Below, piece by piece: positions 55,528 to 64,000 of a stretch of 64,000 nucleotides of DNA. Both the position numbers and the translations under genes were made by a program. Every line of letters starts with the position of its first letter. Position 1 is the stretch's first letter. This DNA is from Paracoccaceae bacterium (GTDB lineage: Bacteria > Pseudomonadota > Alphaproteobacteria > Rhodobacterales > Rhodobacteraceae): NCBI GenBank assembly GCA_958296035.1, contig OY282431.1, forward strand, positions 2,526,037 to 2,590,036, read 5' to 3'. The notes below the pieces were generated by a model, which worked only from the letters and a program-made list of their open reading frames with translations, had not been told where the DNA came from and did not search any database.

Positions 55528-57015
55528 ATGAATGGAATTGGAATTGGGCGCCTGGCGGCATTGCTTGCAAGTCTCGCATTCCTGGCCAGCGGAGCTCAGG
55601 CTGCCAGGGACTCGATCGTATTGGGAATGCAGCTGGAGCCACCGCATCTAAATCCCACGGGTGGTGCTGCGGCAGCCATTGACGAGGTAGTCTATGCCAA
55701 TGTTTTTGAGGGCTTGACTCGTTACGGGCCGGATGGCTCGATTCGACCTGCCCTGGCCCATTCGTGGGATATCTCGGATGACGGCCTTGTCTATACGTTT
55801 CACCTGAATACCGGTGTGACCTTTCACGATGGCAGCACCTTTGATGCCGCCGATGTCAAGTTTTCGCTTGACCGCGCCCGTGGCGCGGACTCAACCAATG
55901 CCCAGAAGGCACTGTTTGCCGGAATTGCCGACGTATCGGTTATCGACGACCATAAGGTGCAGGTGACGCTGCTTAATCCTAACGGTACGTTTACGACCAA
56001 TATGGCCTGGGGGGATGCCATAATCCTGGATCCCGACAGCGCCGAAATGGCTGTGACCAATCCGATCGGAACAGGTCCCTTCAGGTTCAAGGAGTGGATT
56101 CAGGGCGATCGCATCGAGCTCGTGCGCAATGACGACTATTGGGGTGAGCCCGTAACTCTGGCAACAGCGACGTTCAAGTTCATTTCTGATCCGACAGCGG
56201 CATTCAGCGCTATGATGGCCGGTGATATTGATGCGTTTCCAGGCTTCCCGAGCCCCGAAACACTGACGATGTTCGAGGGAGACCCGTCATTTACCGTGAT
56301 AGTGGGCTCGACTGAAGGTGAAACCATCCTGTCGACCAACAACAAGGCCGAGCACCTGCGGGATGTTCGGGTGCGTCAGGCCATCGCCCATGCCATCAAT
56401 CGCGAAGAAATCGTTGATGGTGCAATGTTCGGCTTTGGGACACCAATCGGCACGCACTTTGCACCCCACAATCCCGATTACCTTGATCTGACCGAACAAT
56501 CGGCTCATGACCCTGAGAAGGCCATACAGTTGCTTGCAGAAGCCGGTTACGCTGACGGCCTCACGCTGAGACTGATGTTGCCACCACCGAGCTACGCTCG
56601 ACGCGGAGGCGAAATTGTCGCTGCCCAGTTGCGGGACGTTGGCATCGGCACCGAAATCAGCAACCTGGAATGGGCACAATGGCTTGAGCAGGTGTTTCGC
56701 GGCAAGGACTATGACCTGACTATCGTCAGCCACACGGAGCCCAACGATATCGGCATTTATGCCCGTCCTGATTACTATTTCCAGTATGACAACGCTGACT
56801 TTCAAGGCCTGATTGCAGAACTATCGGTCACATCGGATCCCGGCGCCAGAACGGAATTGCTGCACAGGGCACAACGCATGATTGCCGATGACTACGTGAA
56901 TGGCTACCTGTTTCAGTTGGCGAAGCTGGGCGTCGCCAATGCCAAGATTGTCGGATTGTGGGCAAATTCTCCGACCCAGGCCAACGACCTGACTGGCGTT
57001 TACTGGCAGGATTGA
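55528..57015 (+). CDS. Peptide-type ABC transporter substrate-binding protein (SBP_bac_5)
   Basis: A 495-residue periplasmic binding protein. The signal peptide ends near SGAQAARD. Family strings are LEPPHLNPTGGAAAAIDEVV, YTFHLNTGVTFHDGSTFDAA, NPIGTGPFRFKEWIQGDRIE, and VRQAIAHAINREEIVDGAMF. AAAAGGAGAA precedes the ATG. The matching permeases and ATPase are on the opposite strand at 58.4-61.7 kb, converging on it. Confidence 0.93.
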   Translation: MNGIGIGRLAALLASLAFLASGAQAARDSIVLGMQLEPPHLNPTGGAAAAIDEVVYANVFEGLTRYGPDGSIRPALAHSWDISDDGLVYTFHLNTGVTFHDGSTFDAADVKFSLDRARGADSTNAQKALFAGIADVSVIDDHKVQVTLLNPNGTFTTNMAWGDAIILDPDSAEMAVTNPIGTGPFRFKEWIQGDRIELVRNDDYWGEPVTLATATFKFISDPTAAFSAMMAGDIDAFPGFPSPETLTMFEGDPSFTVIVGSTEGETILSTNNKAEHLRDVRVRQAIAHAINREEIVDGAMFGFGTPIGTHFAPHNPDYLDLTEQSAHDPEKAIQLLAEAGYADGLTLRLMLPPPSYARRGGEIVAAQLRDVGIGTEISNLEWAQWLEQVFRGKDYDLTIVSHTEPNDIGIYARPDYYFQYDNADFQGLIAELSVTSDPGARTELLHRAQRMIADDYVNGYLFQLAKLGVANAKIVGLWANSPTQANDLTGVYWQD

Positions 57016-57063
57016 TCCTCCAGCCACCGGCAGGATTGATCGGCCCCCGTTCTTGCCGGTGGC
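57005..57063. repeat. Short direct and inverted repeats at the end of the binding-protein gene
   Basis: GGCAGGATTGATC occurs at 57005-57017 and again at 57029-57041. GCCACCGGCA (57023-57032) and TGCCGGTGGC (57054-57063) form an exact 10 bp inverted repeat with a 21 bp loop. It could act as a weak terminator or RNA stabiliser; no T-run follows. Confidence 0.65.
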
Positions 57064-58001
57064 AACCCATACCGTTGTCGAGATCTTCGCCGATCGCACC
57101 GACCTGACACGAGGGACAGTCAAGGTCGAATAGCCTGGCATAAGCGAACGGACCTTGTTGGGTGAAGTGCATCTGCTTTGGCGATGTTCGGCTCCAACCA
57201 TCATGCCAACCGCCTGATCGCGACCCTGGAGGAGGTGAAGGCCAATGCACAGAAAGCGTGGCAGGCCTTCATCGAAAACCCCGCTCGCAGGGCATCGCTC
57301 ATGCATCGAGAGTGGACCGTGGCCCCAGCTTCCCGAGACCTGCCAATGGTTATATTCATGTTGAATAGGTATGATCTGGTCCCTCCCACCGGCCTCATTG
57401 ACGCCATGAACCGGTTCCTGGTCGCAACGGGTTCTGCCGCCGGGCTGTACGCTAGTAAACGAGCCTGGCGGAGGGCAACCCCTAACGACCGTCGTATTGG
57501 AGGCGAATTCTTATGGGAGGCAATGCCCCTCGCCTGCCAGGCGAGTCGGGAGATCTCAAAATGGGGATTGATCCGCAGAGTCCGGAAATCCGAGGAAGCG
57601 TCAAGCGAGTGGTTGGTGGCAGGCCCGACTGTATTGGGGAGGGTTACCTGACCGGCAGCGGCAACACGGCATGAAAGATAATTCCCGGCCAAAGGAGACG
57701 AGGCCAGATGGAGCTCACTCGACATCTTCGGTTTTCAGAGGGTATCAGGTAGTGACGGCAAGAATCGGCAACCATGAGGAGAGTTGTCGGAAACAGCCAT
57801 TGCGAAGACATGCCCTTGTGCAGCTACGCACCACAGTGCGGGAGTGGAGCATTCAGGCAGACGGGCCAGCATGACAACCGGGTCCAGTGTACTGGCGACG
57901 GGACCGTGCCGACACGTGGTCGATTTGAATTGGAGATAAATCTCCAGCCGGAACAACGAGGATGTGGCCAGGCTCCTGACTGAAAGGGCGAATTGGAACT
58001 C
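57064..58001. other. Long stretch without a recognised gene
   Basis: Open frames such as 57178-57651 (+) and 57201-57725 (-) match no family I know and lack coding character. A perfect short hairpin, CTCGCCT-GCC-AGGCGAG, occurs near 57531. The stretch might be IS or intron debris or a structured RNA; I cannot decide. Confidence 0.35.
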
Positions 58002-58229
58002 ATGAAAGAACTGCTGCGGACAAACGATCCGACATTGATTGCCTTTGCGTCGGCACTTCTCGAGGGTGAGGATATTGATTGCTTCGTGCTGGATGGTCAC
58101 ATGAACGTTCTTGAGGGAAATATTGGTATTTTCCCCAGGCGCATGATGGTTCTAGAGCAAGATCACGACAGGGCCTTGCGCGTTCTGGAAGCCAATGACA
58201 TTCATCCCGCTGGTAGCGATCAGCCTTGA
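58002..58229 (+). CDS. DUF2007 small protein
   Basis: A 75-residue protein with the DUF2007 (putative signal-transducing) pattern: KELLRTNDPTLIAFASALLE, GEDIDCFVLDGHMN, FPRRMMVLEQDHDRAL, and VLEANDI. No catalytic residues. A TTG at 57993 would add three residues; ATG 58002 fits the family. Role unknown. It stands between two convergent sets of transport genes. Confidence 0.82.
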   Translation: MKELLRTNDPTLIAFASALLEGEDIDCFVLDGHMNVLEGNIGIFPRRMMVLEQDHDRALRVLEANDIHPAGSDQP

Positions 58230-58363
58230 ATACATCATTTGCCGCGATGCGACTCGCTTCAGGCTGGTTGCGCTCCGCGGCATGTGAACCATGAACGCTT
58301 GGTCTGCCAGCCTGCTGGCGAAGACAAGGCGGTAGTTGCGTAACAGTCTGCCCTGCTCTGAAC

Positions 58364-59965
58364 TCAGCCCTGCATCCAGGATCGAGGAATACAAGGGGCC
58401 GCATCCAGCAGTTGTCGTGTGTAGCTGTGCCGGGGATTGCGAAAAACATCCTCCGTTTTTCCGTGCTCCATGATTTGACCGGCATACATGACAAGCACCC
58501 TGTCTGTAATCACACGAACGACGGTCAGATCGTGGCTTACGAACAGATAGGAAAGTCCGTGCTTCACCTGCAGTCCTGCCAGTAGATCCAGAATGCGGGC
58601 GCGCATCGACACATCCAGTGCCGATACCGCTTCATCAAGGACAACCAGATCGGGGCGTGTTACAAGGGCCCGGGCGATTGCAATCCGTTGCCGCTGCCCT
58701 CCGGAAAACTCGTGAATATATTTTTTCATGTCGTCGCCCGTCAACCCCACCTCCTCCAGTGCCTGTGCAACGATTTCCCTTCGGCGCGCTGAATTGGTGC
58801 TCTGGTCACCGAGATGCAGGGGTTCAGCCACCAGCCGGTCAACCTTGTGTCTCGGATTGAAAGATCCATAGGGATCCTGAAACACGACCTGCATGCGCCG
58901 CCGGAGCGACCGTGACATTTTCCTGCCGGCCAGCACGGGTCTGCCACCCAGGGAAATTTGCCCGCCCTGGAGCGGGTCGAGCCCTAATATGGCGCGCGTC
59001 AGGGTCGTCTTCCCGCAACCGGATTCGCCAACCAGCCCGACGCTCTCGCCGCGGTCGAGTGAAAAACTTACGCCATTGACCGCCCGCAGAGTCTCGGCAC
59101 TGGAAAAAAGGCGGGATTTTGGCAAGCGGTAGCTGCGAACAGCATTTTCGACTCGCAGTAGAGGTTGATCGTGCAGCGCATTCAACCTGCCTCGCCGGGG
59201 CTTGTGGAATGAAGCCTTGAGCAGGCGTCGCGTATAGGCGTGCCGCATGTTGCGAAACAGCTGTTCGGTGGGTGCCGCCTCAACGATTCTGCCACTTTCC
59301 ATGACGGCCACGGTATCCGCCATGTCTGCCACAACGGCAAGATCATGGGTGATCAGCATCAATGACATGCCGTCATGTTCGACCAGCGACCTTAGCAGGG
59401 CCAATATCTGTGCCTGTGTCGAGACATCCAGGGCCGTCGTCGGTTCGTCAGCAATCAGCAGTTTCGGCTGCAGTGCAATTGCCAGCGCAATGCAAACCCG
59501 TTGACGCTGTCCTCCCGAGAGTTCATGTGGAAACATGCCGGGAGGGAATCGCTCCGGTGGCAACTCAACCCGTTCAAGCTTGCTACACGCCTGATTGCGG
59601 GCCTCGCTTCTCGAGCAGGCACCATGAACTATCAGGGTCTCGGCAACCTGATCACCGATCGATTGCACAGGATTAAGGGCCGTCATTGGTTCCTGAAAGA
59701 TCATGCCAATTTCGCGGCCACGCACGGAACACAGCTGGGATTCGTCCAGGGCAAAGAGATCTTGATCCAGGAGGCGACCGTTCCCTGCACGAACCGAACC
59801 GGGGGGTAGGAGGTTTACTAGCGACAATGCAGTCAATGACTTGCCTGAACCCGATTCCCCGACCAACCCGAATGTCTTTCCGTGTTCGATGGCAAAGGAA
59901 ACCGATTCCAGCACGGGCGTGCCGTGGATTGCCAGGTCGAGCTGACTGACTTCCAGGAGATTCAC
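58364..59965 (-). CDS. Peptide ABC transporter, fused dual ATPase (DppD-DppF type)
   Basis: A 533-residue protein of two complete ABC domains. Domain 1: Walker A GLVGESGSGKSLTALSLV, signature ELSGGQRQRVCIALAIAL, Walker B LLIADEPTTALDVS. Domain 2: Walker A GLVGESGCGKTTLTRAIL, signature EFSGGQRQRIAIARALVT, Walker B LVVLDEAVSALDVS. Here E-P is E-A, a mild variant. The GTG start overlaps the permease stop by four bases. It energises peptide uptake. Confidence 0.93.
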   Translation of the reverse strand: MNLLEVSQLDLAIHGTPVLESVSFAIEHGKTFGLVGESGSGKSLTALSLVNLLPPGSVRAGNGRLLDQDLFALDESQLCSVRGREIGMIFQEPMTALNPVQSIGDQVAETLIVHGACSRSEARNQACSKLERVELPPERFPPGMFPHELSGGQRQRVCIALAIALQPKLLIADEPTTALDVSTQAQILALLRSLVEHDGMSLMLITHDLAVVADMADTVAVMESGRIVEAAPTEQLFRNMRHAYTRRLLKASFHKPRRGRLNALHDQPLLRVENAVRSYRLPKSRLFSSAETLRAVNGVSFSLDRGESVGLVGESGCGKTTLTRAILGLDPLQGGQISLGGRPVLAGRKMSRSLRRRMQVVFQDPYGSFNPRHKVDRLVAEPLHLGDQSTNSARRREIVAQALEEVGLTGDDMKKYIHEFSGGQRQRIAIARALVTRPDLVVLDEAVSALDVSMRARILDLLAGLQVKHGLSYLFVSHDLTVVRVITDRVLVMYAGQIMEHGKTEDVFRNPRHSYTRQLLDAAPCIPRSWMQG

Positions 59966-60783
59966 TGTCTTGCTCGCCGAATTCGTGGATCAAGATAGTC
60001 TCGTAATCCGTCACCCAGCAGATTCAGCCCGAGTACGGTAAGTACAATGGCCAGCCCCGGAACGACGGCAAGCCGGGGTGTCGTGTAGATCAAGGTCTGC
60101 GCGTCGGCGAGCATCCGGCCAAGACTGGGAATGGGTGGCTGGGCGCCAAGACCGACATAGGAAAGTCCGGCTTCGGCAAGGATGCCTAGCGAGAACTGGA
60201 TTGTTCCCTGTACGACCAGCAAATTGGCAATATTGGGAAGTACGTGCTCAGTCGAAATGCGAACGGTTCCCTTGCCGGCAACCCGCGCTGCCAGAATGTA
60301 GTCAAGCGTCCAGATACTGAGCGCAGCACCGCGTGATACCCGTGCAAAAACCGGAATATTGAAGATCCCGATGGCCAGAATGGCATTAAAGGCCGAGGGT
60401 CCGAAAACCGCCGTGATAAGTATGGCAATAACCAGCGCCGGGAATGCAAACACCAGATCATTGCCGCGCATGATAATTTCGTCGAGTTTGCTGCGATGGC
60501 TGGCGGCGGCAGCCAGCCCAAGCGGAACACCCAGCAAGAGACCAATTCCGACCGCGACAATGGCCACTTCGATCGAGATGCGAGACCCCACCATCAACAT
60601 CGATACCATGTCTCGGCCAAGGTGATCGGTTCCCAGCCAGTGCGTGGTGGATGGCGGTTGCAGTTTCATGGCGACGTTGAGAGATTCGACCGGATAGGGA
60701 GTCCAGGCAAAGGAAACCATCGCCGCAATGACAAATATTGCCGCAAGCGTCGCGCCAGCCAACAACTGCAGCGGCAGCTTCAC
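59962..60783 (-). CDS. Peptide ABC transporter permease (DppC type)
   Basis: A 273-residue permease with six membrane helices. HWLGTDHLGRDMVSMLMVGS near residue 47 is the DppC/OppC mark. The cytoplasmic coupling loop is EYILA-like, here DYILAARVAGKGTVRISTEH. The start is GTG and overlaps the DppB-type stop by four bases. Part of the three-gene operon. Confidence 0.93.
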   Translation of the reverse strand: MKLPLQLLAGATLAAIFVIAAMVSFAWTPYPVESLNVAMKLQPPSTTHWLGTDHLGRDMVSMLMVGSRISIEVAIVAVGIGLLLGVPLGLAAAASHRSKLDEIIMRGNDLVFAFPALVIAILITAVFGPSAFNAILAIGIFNIPVFARVSRGAALSIWTLDYILAARVAGKGTVRISTEHVLPNIANLLVVQGTIQFSLGILAEAGLSYVGLGAQPPIPSLGRMLADAQTLIYTTPRLAVVPGLAIVLTVLGLNLLGDGLRDYLDPRIRRARQ

Positions 60784-61727
60784 TGGCGAATCCTCAATCT
60801 GGGATCAACCAGCGCATAGGCGATGTCGACCAGGAAGTTCACGACAATGACTGCAAATACGAGCAGCATCACGACACTTTCGACGACAATGAGGTCGCGC
60901 TGGGTGATGCCCTGGAAGATGAGCCGGCCCAGTCCAGGAAGGAAGAAGACATTCTCGATAATGATTGCTCCAGCCAGCAGGAATGAAAACTGAAGCCCGA
61001 TTATGGTCAATACCGGAATGAGGGCGTTGCGGAGTGCATGCCTTGTCAGTGCCTGTCGGCGCGTCAGCCCCTTGGCTCGAGCGGTGCGGATAAAATCCTG
61101 CCCAAGGGTATCGATAAGTGCCGAACGCATGACCCTTGCCAGAATCGATGCCTGGGTAACCGCCAGGGCAATAGCCGGCAGGGTCAGGGACTTTAGCCCG
61201 ACCAGCACTCCCTGATCCCAGCCTGCAAATCCACCAGCAGCAAACCAGCGCAGTCCAACTGCAAACACAAGTACCAGAAGCATCGCAAACCAGAAGTTAG
61301 GCACCGCAATGCCCAGCTGAGTCGATCCCATTATGCCGATGTCCAGGATGCTTCCGCGGCGGGAAGCAGCCATAATGCCGACAGGAAAAGCTATGGCGGT
61401 CGATAATAGCAGCGCGTAGAAAGCCAGTGGAAGCGAGACCTGAATGCGCGCAACCACCAGTTCGGCAACCGGAACACGGTAGGTATACGAGCGGCCGAAG
61501 TCGCCCACCATCATGCCACCTGCCCAATCCAGGTAGCGGGAACCAAGGCTGCCGGAAAGGCCCAGCTCCTTGCGCAATGCCGCCACCGTATCCGGTTCTG
61601 CGTTCAGACCAAGCATGAATGAGGCAGGGTCGCCAGGAATAATTTCGACGACAAGGAATACCACCAGACTGGCAGCAACAAGTGTCACGCACAACGACAG
61701 GAAACGGACAAGCGTGTAACGGAGCAT
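60780..61727 (-). CDS. Peptide ABC transporter permease (DppB type)
   Basis: A 315-residue permease. Opening MLRYTLVRFLSLCVTLVAAS, then IPGDPASFMLGLNAEPDTVA, the coupling loop DFIRTARAKGLTRRQALTRH, and the late FFLPGLGRLIFQGITQRD are all typical. The first gene of the minus-strand operon. An in-frame TTG one codon earlier is possible. Confidence 0.93.
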   Translation of the reverse strand: MLRYTLVRFLSLCVTLVAASLVVFLVVEIIPGDPASFMLGLNAEPDTVAALRKELGLSGSLGSRYLDWAGGMMVGDFGRSYTYRVPVAELVVARIQVSLPLAFYALLLSTAIAFPVGIMAASRRGSILDIGIMGSTQLGIAVPNFWFAMLLVLVFAVGLRWFAAGGFAGWDQGVLVGLKSLTLPAIALAVTQASILARVMRSALIDTLGQDFIRTARAKGLTRRQALTRHALRNALIPVLTIIGLQFSFLLAGAIIIENVFFLPGLGRLIFQGITQRDLIVVESVVMLLVFAVIVVNFLVDIAYALVDPRLRIRQ

Positions 61728-61822
61728 CAAATCAGGAGTCTTCTGTTACGGTCTTGTTGGTTTGGCGGCAGGAAAGGAAAGGCTCCGGGCAAACACCTGG
61801 CCGAACAGGGCGGAATCAAGCA

Positions 61823-62575
61823 TCATGCCTGAATCCCGGCTGCGGGCTGGGGCTGCCGGTGGATTGCCTTGATTGTTTCCCACGCCTGATTGTACTGGAT
61901 CAGGCGTGCACCTGTAATCCTGATTGCCTCCTCGGGCACACCATCGGCAATGAGGACATCCGGGTGGCAGGATTTTACTCTCTTGCGCCAAACACGCTTG
62001 ATGTCGTCCAGCGTTGCTTCCTCGGACACACCAAGTACCTGGTAGGGATTTCCGGTCACGTGCTCGGAATAGAAACGCAGCCTTGCTCTGAGCGAGGTCC
62101 GGGACAAGCCGAAAATCGTGCTTACCCTGGTCAGGAAACGCCGCTCCGCCAGGCTCAGAATGCCATCAGCCGTTGCAATGTAGAACAGGCCCTCGACGAC
62201 GTGTTCAAGCATCCGGCTGCCGGGTTCTGATGCTCGCCGGATGGACCGTGCATAGTGTTCGTAACCGATTGAAGTCCGGCTAGCATAGTTGAACACCCGC
62301 GCCACGTTCCTCTGTTCGGAATCCGGCACCCGAAAAAGGGTGCGAAACGCCCTTACCTCTTCATGTGTCACCGTGCCGTCGACCTTTGCCAACTTGGCTC
62401 CCAGGGCAATGACGGCTATCGTAAATCCCACCCTTCGATCATGAAAGCGCATCATACGCCCGAAAACGTTGCCGATTCCAAGCACACCTTCAATGCTCGA
62501 CGGGAGCAGTTTCCTGAGCTTTATCCATATCGATGTCATCGGCTCAGAACCGTTTCGGCTCACGGGAAGATTCAT
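61823..62575 (-). CDS. djlA: DjlA-like co-chaperone: TerB domain plus J domain
   Basis: A 250-residue protein. A TerB-like helical domain (about 50-165) has AVIALGAKLAKVDGTVTHEE and EGLFYIATADGILSLAERRF. The C-terminal J domain (about 180-240) has NPYQVLGVSEEATLDDIKRV and the HPD motif in KSCHPDVLIADGVPEEA, so it can stimulate DnaK. E. coli DjlA has an N-terminal membrane helix; none is clear here. The ATG at 62575 has GAGAGG upstream; ATG 62539 is possible. Confidence 0.88.
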   Translation of the reverse strand: MNLPVSRNGSEPMTSIWIKLRKLLPSSIEGVLGIGNVFGRMMRFHDRRVGFTIAVIALGAKLAKVDGTVTHEEVRAFRTLFRVPDSEQRNVARVFNYASRTSIGYEHYARSIRRASEPGSRMLEHVVEGLFYIATADGILSLAERRFLTRVSTIFGLSRTSLRARLRFYSEHVTGNPYQVLGVSEEATLDDIKRVWRKRVKSCHPDVLIADGVPEEAIRITGARLIQYNQAWETIKAIHRQPQPAAGIQA

Positions 62576-62664
62576 GCAAACCTCTCAGCATCCATCATAC
62601 AGACTTGGTCAGGCAGTTGCGACCTGCCGAATTCACACAGGACTGTGCCGGACTGTGCATCCGG

Positions 62665-63177
62665 TCAGCCGCTATCGTCGAGGATCTTCTGCACGAGTAC
62701 CAGATCAAGGAATCTGCCAAATTTGTACCCGACCCGCGGCAAACGGGCGATCTCGACATAACCCATGGCCAGATGGAAGCGAAGAGCAGCCAGGTTTGCA
62801 TGACTGACCCCGCCAATCATCGAGTGAACGCCGTGTTGCCGGGCGATGTCTTCAAGTTCTTTCATCAACATGCAACCGATGCCGTTCCTCTGGGACTCCG
62901 GAGCAATTACGATTGTGTGCTCCATTGTCCGCCGGTAGCCAATTCCAGCCCGGAACTGGCGATAGGTTGCAAATCCTGTGATTTCAGGATTACAGGCCAC
63001 GAGGAAAGGAAAGCCCATTTGCCCCTTGTCGGAGATCAGTCGTGCAATGCCCGTCGGCGTGTACGCAACGCTGTTGAACGTCACGGCAGTACCGACAATA
63101 AATGGATTCCACAGGTCTGCAATGGTAGCCGCATGACCAGGATTCGCCTGAATGATGTTTACCCTCACATGCGTCAT
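62665..63177 (-). CDS. GNAT-family N-acetyltransferase (phosphinothricin acetyltransferase-like)
   Basis: A 170-residue acyl-CoA-dependent acetyltransferase. The N-terminal DLWNPFIVGTAVTFNS and the acetyl-CoA loop region VIAPESQRNGIGCMLMKELE match. HSMIGGVSHANLAALRFHLA and the late GYKFGRFLDLVLVQKIL also resemble PAT/MnaT-type enzymes, which acetylate small amines. It ends 90 bp before the djlA start on the same strand. Confidence 0.88.
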   Translation of the reverse strand: MTHVRVNIIQANPGHAATIADLWNPFIVGTAVTFNSVAYTPTGIARLISDKGQMGFPFLVACNPEITGFATYRQFRAGIGYRRTMEHTIVIAPESQRNGIGCMLMKELEDIARQHGVHSMIGGVSHANLAALRFHLAMGYVEIARLPRVGYKFGRFLDLVLVQKILDDSG

Positions 63178-63277
63178 GTTCAGCTCGGCACAACTTCAAT
63201 CATTTACTTGAGCTCAGCCGGATCGGCAGCAGCCTGGAAACCCCGCAAACTGATCTTGAGCATACTTGGAGACACCT

Positions 63278-63751
63278 ATGAGTGGCCAGCCAAAGAAGTC
63301 GCTATATCTTGCTAACCACTATGGGTTTTCCACACAGCAGAAAGCGGTGCTGCTTCCCACAATCCAGACCATTTTGGAAGGCATGGGCGTGGAGGTATGG
63401 GAACCGTTTGCAAGGAACAACCAGATTGACTTCAGTCGACAGGGTTGGGCCTACCGGGTCGGCCAGAATGACTTGCGGGATGTAAGGGACTCGGACGGCA
63501 TCTTTGCTATTGTCAACGGTTGTCCGCCGGACGAAGGCGTCATGGTAGAGCTCGGCATGGCCATCGCCTGGAATAAACCCACATTTCTTTTTCGCGACGA
63601 TTTTCGTCGGTGCACGGACAGCGAGATGTATCCCCTGAATTTGATGCTGTTCACCGGCCTTCCTGAAGAAGGATGGGCAGATTTTTGGTACACATCACTT
63701 GATGACATTACCAATCCCTGCAAGGCTCTTGCCAAGTGGCTTGCAGAGTGA
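63278..63751 (+). CDS. Nucleoside 2-deoxyribosyltransferase-like protein
   Basis: A 157-residue protein of the nucleoside deoxyribosyltransferase fold. KSLYLANHYGFSTQQKAVLL is near the N-terminus. WAYRVGQNDLRDVRDSDGIF and VNGCPPDEGVMVELGMAIAW hold the likely catalytic Glu and substrate Asp. FLFRDDFRRC follows. Such enzymes swap bases between deoxynucleosides. The ATG at 63278 is chosen for GGAGAC upstream; a TTG at 63266 is less likely. Confidence 0.88.
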   Translation: MSGQPKKSLYLANHYGFSTQQKAVLLPTIQTILEGMGVEVWEPFARNNQIDFSRQGWAYRVGQNDLRDVRDSDGIFAIVNGCPPDEGVMVELGMAIAWNKPTFLFRDDFRRCTDSEMYPLNLMLFTGLPEEGWADFWYTSLDDITNPCKALAKWLAE

Positions 63752-63918
63752 GGTTTAACTCCTGAGCTGACATAGCTGCAGATCCCTGCCCGTCTGGAGC
63801 GCTGACTTTTCGCAATTGGCGGCGGCATCAAGGACGCCGGAAAACCGCGGAATGTCTTGCCCCGATACAGGAATCAAGTCTTGCTTCTGCGACTGTGCGA
63901 GTTGAATTCAAGACAATG

Positions 63919-64000
63919 CTCTTTACTAGGCGACCATGGTCGAGGGTGGCAAGGCCAACGAGGACAACTGCCAGATGCTCTGCAAGCCCTGCAATCGCAG
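63919..64000 (+). pseudogene. HNH-nuclease fragment with a frameshift, running off the window
   Basis: Reading +, RRPWSR in one frame is followed in the next frame by GGKANEDNCQMLCKPCNR. Joined by one inserted base they give the usual HNH ending (xxRPWSRGGK...N...LCxxCN). The N-terminal part upstream is not seen, and the 3' part lies beyond the edge, so it is probably a broken gene. Confidence 0.5.

Noticed and set aside
57178-57651. 157-codon plus-strand frame after the peptide-binding protein
   Set aside because: No family resemblance, no ribosome site, and an equally long meaningless frame on the other strand; left as unexplained DNA.
1-64000. CRISPR arrays, tRNA or rRNA genes
   Set aside because: No regularly spaced repeat array and no tRNA- or rRNA-like sequence was recognised on reading; a dedicated scan was not possible.

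Overview
The window looks like a chromosomal segment of a sulfur-oxidising alphaproteobacterium. Evidence for this is the sdhC-sdhD-sdhA-x-sdhB order, divergent tlpA/argH followed by an LptM-type lipoprotein and lysA, a CarD regulator, a DUF1523 protein, and sox and flavocytochrome c genes. Many starts are TTG or GTG, and several genes lack a clear Shine-Dalgarno. No rRNA, tRNA or CRISPR array was recognised.

0-6.3 kb: a bufferin-type operon (DUF2282 precursor peptide, DUF692/MNIO modifying enzyme, DUF2063 partner, DoxX membrane protein), predicted to make a cysteine-modified copper-binding peptide. It is followed by soxY, soxZ, a diheme soxA and a three-heme membrane-anchored cytochrome c.

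6.5-23.25 kb: a foreign island edged by about 102 bp imperfect inverted repeats, which are outward-facing ends of one IS type. Its left part is an IS graveyard of IS4-type transposases carrying an N-terminal DUF4338 (DruA-like) domain. One intact element (8800-11257) sits inside another transposase gene with a visible 6 bp target duplication. The middle (12.2-21.7 kb) is a six-gene defence cassette: MORC/MutL-like GHKL ATPase, Z1 helicase-like protein, PD-(D/E)XK (DUF4420) nuclease, AIPR protein, C5-cytosine methyltransferase and Vsr endonuclease. The right part holds transposase and IS21 debris.

23.4-28.3 kb: a [2Fe-2S] subunit, a Tat-exported molybdopterin hydroxylase of the isoquinoline/aldehyde oxidoreductase type, a small cytochrome c (FccA-like), a flavocytochrome c sulfide dehydrogenase flavoprotein (FccB) and SoxX. 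SoxA and SoxX normally form one complex, and the Mo-enzyme family normally uses a three-heme cytochrome. I infer that the island split what was one redox cluster.

28.3-32.5 kb: decayed accessory DNA around an intact hipBA module with a palindromic operator. It includes an Mrr/helicase-type nuclease fragment and two multi-frame gene remnants.

32.5-48.9 kb: core metabolism: succinate dehydrogenase, deoC with a tandem aldehyde dehydrogenase, CarD, a glycine-zipper lipoprotein, threonine aldolase, TlpA, argH-lptM-lysA, DUF1523, and an Ldh-family dehydrogenase with a cupin.

49-64 kb: a rhamnose/AI-2-type sugar ABC importer with a GYD protein, then an M20 deacylase with a peptide-type binding protein. 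The matching DppB/DppC/dual-ATPase genes converge from the other strand. The end of the window has a DjlA-like co-chaperone, a GNAT acetyltransferase, a nucleoside 2-deoxyribosyltransferase-like protein and a frameshifted HNH fragment running off the edge.
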